Source: Dyadobacter fermentans (GTDB taxonomy: Bacteria; Bacteroidota; Bacteroidia; Cytophagales; Spirosomataceae). Taken from it: a DNA stretch of 64,000 nt. The notes under the pieces are model-generated. The model did not search any database. It was not told the origin of the DNA and saw only the letters and a list, made by a program, of their open reading frames with translations. The stretch lies in NCBI RefSeq assembly GCF_019924045.1, contig NZ_JAHXBN010000036.1, positions 1 to 64,000 on the forward strand. Reading direction: 5' to 3'. Made by a program: the position numbers and the translations under genes. Shown in pieces: positions 61,832 through 64,000 of the stretch (positions within the stretch are counted from its first letter, which is position 1; each line of letters opens with the position of its first letter).

Positions 61832-61960
61832 ATGGAATGGACGATTAGTATGTGGGCGGGACTAGCCCAACTCGGGATTGCGGTGGTAATCGCCGCGATT
61901 GGCATCCGGATCGTAATAGAACTACGGAAGAGCGAATTGACGGACGAAGCCGTGAAATAG
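61832..61960 (+). CDS. Small single-span membrane peptide of 42 residues
   Basis: ATG 61832 opens a 42-residue frame. The core is one hydrophobic helix (LGIAVVIAAIGIRIVIEL split around residues 14-31), with a polar start (MEWTISMWAGLAQ) and a charged end (RKSELTDEAVK). It has an upstream -7 box and is followed 69 bp later by the Tat-exported isomerase gene on the same strand. Small peptides like this can be membrane-protein partners or toxins of type I systems, but I see no antitoxin RNA. I do not recognise it. Confidence 0.6.
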   Translation: MEWTISMWAGLAQLGIAVVIAAIGIRIVIELRKSELTDEAVK

Positions 61961-62029
61961 GGAAGGATACGGTGAAATTTGCCTATCTAGGCAATTGCCG
62001 ATATATTTCAGGATATTTTCCTGAACCTT

Positions 62030-62950
62030 ATGAATCCATCATCTTTCCTGAACCGCAGGGATTTCCTCATGGCCGCCTCCGCTGGCCTGGCGTTACCACT
62101 AATCAATCCCCTGCCTGCGCTGGCCAAGGCCAAACCGCTTTTTTCGTTCTCCACCCTCGCCTGTCCGAAATGGGACTGGGCAACGATCGTCAAATATGCT
62201 GCCGACAACGGCTACCATGGGATAGAAATCCGTGGTGTGCTCGATTGTATGGATTTGCCCAAATGCGGCGAGTTCAGTAGCCCGGAACGGATTGCCCAAT
62301 CGCGCAAGATGGCAGAGGACAAGGGGTTGAGGATCGTCGATCTGGGATCGTCGGCTGCATTGCATATGGCGGATCCGGCAGTGCGGGCGAAAAATCTGGA
62401 TGAAGCCAAGCGGTTTATCGACCTCGCGCAGCAGTTGAACTGCCCTTACGTCCGGGTATTTCCCAATGATTTACCCAAAGACCAGGAAGTGGACAAAACG
62501 GTAGAGCTTATCAGTACCGGCCTGCTCGAATTGGGCGATTATGCCAAAAATTCTTCGGTAACGGTGCTGCTCGAATCACATGGCGACGTTACCCGGAAGG
62601 ACATTCTTGCGACGGTAATGGGCAAATCGGAACATGAGCACGTCGGTCTCATTTGGGACATATTCAATATGTGGTCGGTCACCCAAGAGCCACCGAAGGA
62701 CGTTTATGCCAAACTCAAAAAATACATCCGCCACACGCATATCAAGGACGGCATTCAGAAAGACGGCAAAATTCAGTACGTGCAGGTAGGGAGGGGCGAA
62801 GGGCCGTTGAAAGAAGCGATAGGTGTGCTCGTGAAGGACAACTACAAGGGCTATTACAGTTTCGAATGGGAGAAAAAATGGCACCCCGAAATCGAGGAGC
62901 CGGAAGTGGTGATACCTGCGTATCCGAAGCTCATGCAGCAGTATTTTTAA
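62030..62950 (+). CDS. Tat-exported sugar-phosphate isomerase/epimerase-like protein
   Basis: A 306-residue protein with a twin-arginine signal (LNRRDFLMAASAGLALPL) and a xylose-isomerase-like TIM barrel. Markers are NGYHGIEIRGV, KMAEDKGLRIVDLGSSAAL, VTVLLESHGDV, EHVGLIWDIFNMW, IRHTHIKD and YYSFEWEKKWHPEIEEPE. The acids and His in ESHGD, WDIFN, HTHIKD and FEWE fit the metal site. Export by Tat suggests a folded, metal-bound protein in the periplasm, where it may act on free sugars or keto sugars from the GH28/GH43 enzymes. It overlaps the convergent GH43 gene by 4 bp. Confidence 0.88.
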   Translation: MNPSSFLNRRDFLMAASAGLALPLINPLPALAKAKPLFSFSTLACPKWDWATIVKYAADNGYHGIEIRGVLDCMDLPKCGEFSSPERIAQSRKMAEDKGLRIVDLGSSAALHMADPAVRAKNLDEAKRFIDLAQQLNCPYVRVFPNDLPKDQEVDKTVELISTGLLELGDYAKNSSVTVLLESHGDVTRKDILATVMGKSEHEHVGLIWDIFNMWSVTQEPPKDVYAKLKKYIRHTHIKDGIQKDGKIQYVQVGRGEGPLKEAIGVLVKDNYKGYYSFEWEKKWHPEIEEPEVVIPAYPKLMQQYF

Positions 62951-64000
62951 TCGTACTTCATTTCGATCGCTTTAAATTCACTTTTCTGATCAGGTGTACC
63001 GGTGACGCTGACGCCTACCCTTGGAGCCCTGTCCCAGCGGGGCAGCCAGGGCGCTTCTATTTGTACAGAGCTGGTGAGCGAGTCGATTTTCTGGCCTTTT
63101 ACGCCCCAACTGAACGTGTAGTAACGTCCGTAACGGCTCTGCAATTCCAGTCGGATGTTTTTGTATTTGTCCGGAATTTCTTTGGTTTGGAGCGTTTCAT
63201 ATCGGCCGTCTTTCACTTGCCACAGCTCGACGCGGTTTTGGCCGGCACCGTAGCCGATCGCGTTCTGAGCATCGCCGTAAAGCACAATGTTCTGGAAAAC
63301 GTCGTCTTTAATCACGAACTCGGCGGCATAGGTATAGGTGCCTTTTTTGATGGTATGTCCCATGAAATTACCCGTTTTTGCGGGATTCTCACAGTCGATT
63401 TTCAGTGAAGCGGCGCTGATACCGAACTTCGGTTTCGGCAGTCCGGCGTCGAACACCCAGGGCAGTCTTAGCGTGTCGCGCTCGTAGTTAACCGAAAAAT
63501 TGAGACTAAGCTGAGCAGGCCCCGCACCTGCGGGCGATTCCGCCTGTGCGGGTGTCGTCTTGCCATATCTGAACGCCGGCCAGCGGGTGGTTTCATCCCA
63601 GATCAGTTCGCTAAGGACACCCTGGCGACCCGCAAATGTAAAATCGATCGCATTATAGGCGTGGTGCAGGTAGAAATAGCGGCGATCGGGCGTGGTTACG
63701 ACGGTGCCGTGCCCCGGGCATTTCCAGGCATCATCTCCGAAAAGGACCGGGTTACCTTCATATTTGACCCATGGCCCCTGCAACTTTTCGGCCCTCGCGA
63801 GCCCTACCTGGTAATCGCAGCGGTCGCCGCAGCAGGCATTACCGGAATAGAGCATATACCAGTAATTCCCTCTTTTAAATATAGCCTGCCCTTCGGCCCC
63901 GCCCGCTTCCCAGCCTGCCGGATCGGCTTTAATGAGGCTGAATTCCTTGCCGGTTACTTTCAGTCCGTCGGGCGAAAGCTCCGCGCCGAGCAGTTCGATG
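62947..64000 (-). CDS. GH43-family glycoside hydrolase (5' part missing)
   Basis: The frame runs off the right end of the window, so the N-terminal part is missing. The visible 350 residues contain the second half of a five-bladed propeller of GH43 type: AEGQAIFKRGNYWYMLYSGNACC, YQVGLARAEKLQGPW, GHGTVVTTPDRRYFYLHHAYN and a catalytic-type strand with FAGRQGVLSELIWDE. A C-terminal beta-sandwich follows (NFSVNYERDTLRLPW to VTGTPDQKSEFKAIEMKYD). GH43 enzymes cut alpha-L-arabinosides or beta-D-xylosides. The nearby GH28 gene on the same strand fits pectin with arabinan side chains. A signal peptide cannot be checked. Confidence 0.85.
   Translation of the reverse strand, partial: IELLGAELSPDGLKVTGKEFSLIKADPAGWEAGGAEGQAIFKRGNYWYMLYSGNACCGDRCDYQVGLARAEKLQGPWVKYEGNPVLFGDDAWKCPGHGTVVTTPDRRYFYLHHAYNAIDFTFAGRQGVLSELIWDETTRWPAFRYGKTTPAQAESPAGAGPAQLSLNFSVNYERDTLRLPWVFDAGLPKPKFGISAASLKIDCENPAKTGNFMGHTIKKGTYTYAAEFVIKDDVFQNIVLYGDAQNAIGYGAGQNRVELWQVKDGRYETLQTKEIPDKYKNIRLELQSRYGRYYTFSWGVKGQKIDSLTSSVQIEAPWLPRWDRAPRVGVSVTGTPDQKSEFKAIEMKYD

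Overview
The window looks like chromosomal DNA of a Bacteroidota bacterium of the order Cytophagales. Dyadobacter or a close member of Spirosomaceae is my best guess, but that is inference from gene content, not a database match. The evidence is a SusC/SusD pair, proteins with type IX secretion (T9SS) C-terminal domains, PorT-type outer-membrane barrels, two-component propeller sensors, PadR-linked FtsX-type permeases, and promoters with the Bacteroidota -7 box TAnnTTTG. I saw no rRNA, tRNA, insertion sequence, prophage or CRISPR array.

Layout. 1-4.9 kb: tail of a T9SS cargo protein, then two response regulators facing a large propeller histidine kinase. 4.9-11 kb: cold-shock protein, a TolB-like/TPR protein with a PorT-like barrel, a divergent HxlR/DsbA-like pair with clear operator repeats, DUF3078, TfoX and a second PorT-like barrel. 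11-19.6 kb: an unrecognised protein divergent from an MFS carrier, a lone ExbD, a DoxX-like protein, a surface protein, and a PadR plus ABC-permease operon. 19.8-25.1 kb: susCD operon with a 10-bp-period repeat array between its stop codon and its terminator. 25.4-27.2 kb: secreted RidA, a VOC protein and AlkD. 27.2-33 kb: glycan cluster (methyltransferase, five glycosyltransferases, a sugar ketoisomerase and a possible small membrane peptide).

33.9-39.5 kb: hydrolase, AraC with a Bcr/CflA-type exporter, di-heme peroxidase and ThuA. 39.8-43.7 kb: three-gene surface operon in which two proteins with YadA-like head repeats and S74 chaperone domains flank a T9SS cargo protein. 43.7-51.6 kb: GT1 glycosyltransferase, a serine-recombinase-like domain without catalytic residues, a hypothetical protein, a beta-lactamase-family hydrolase, a second FtsX-type permease and a sulfatase. 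51.7-58.8 kb: TIM-barrel and Tm-1-like pair, a short Hsp70, a tautomerase plus an SDR without its catalytic tyrosine, and a PAS histidine kinase with its receiver. 58.8-64 kb: GH28 polygalacturonase, DUF4153 membrane protein, a 42-residue membrane peptide, a Tat-exported sugar isomerase and a partial GH43 enzyme.

Taken together, the genes point to a free-living glycan degrader: SusCD imports oligosaccharides, while GH28, GH43, sulfatase, ThuA and the sugar isomerase act on plant-type or sulfated polysaccharides. The strongest leads for something undescribed are the 10-bp repeat array in the predicted susCD 3' UTR, a shared promoter/operator dyad before two membrane-protein genes 46 kb apart, the HxlR operator triplet, the inactive resolvase-like protein and the YadA-head/S74 operon.
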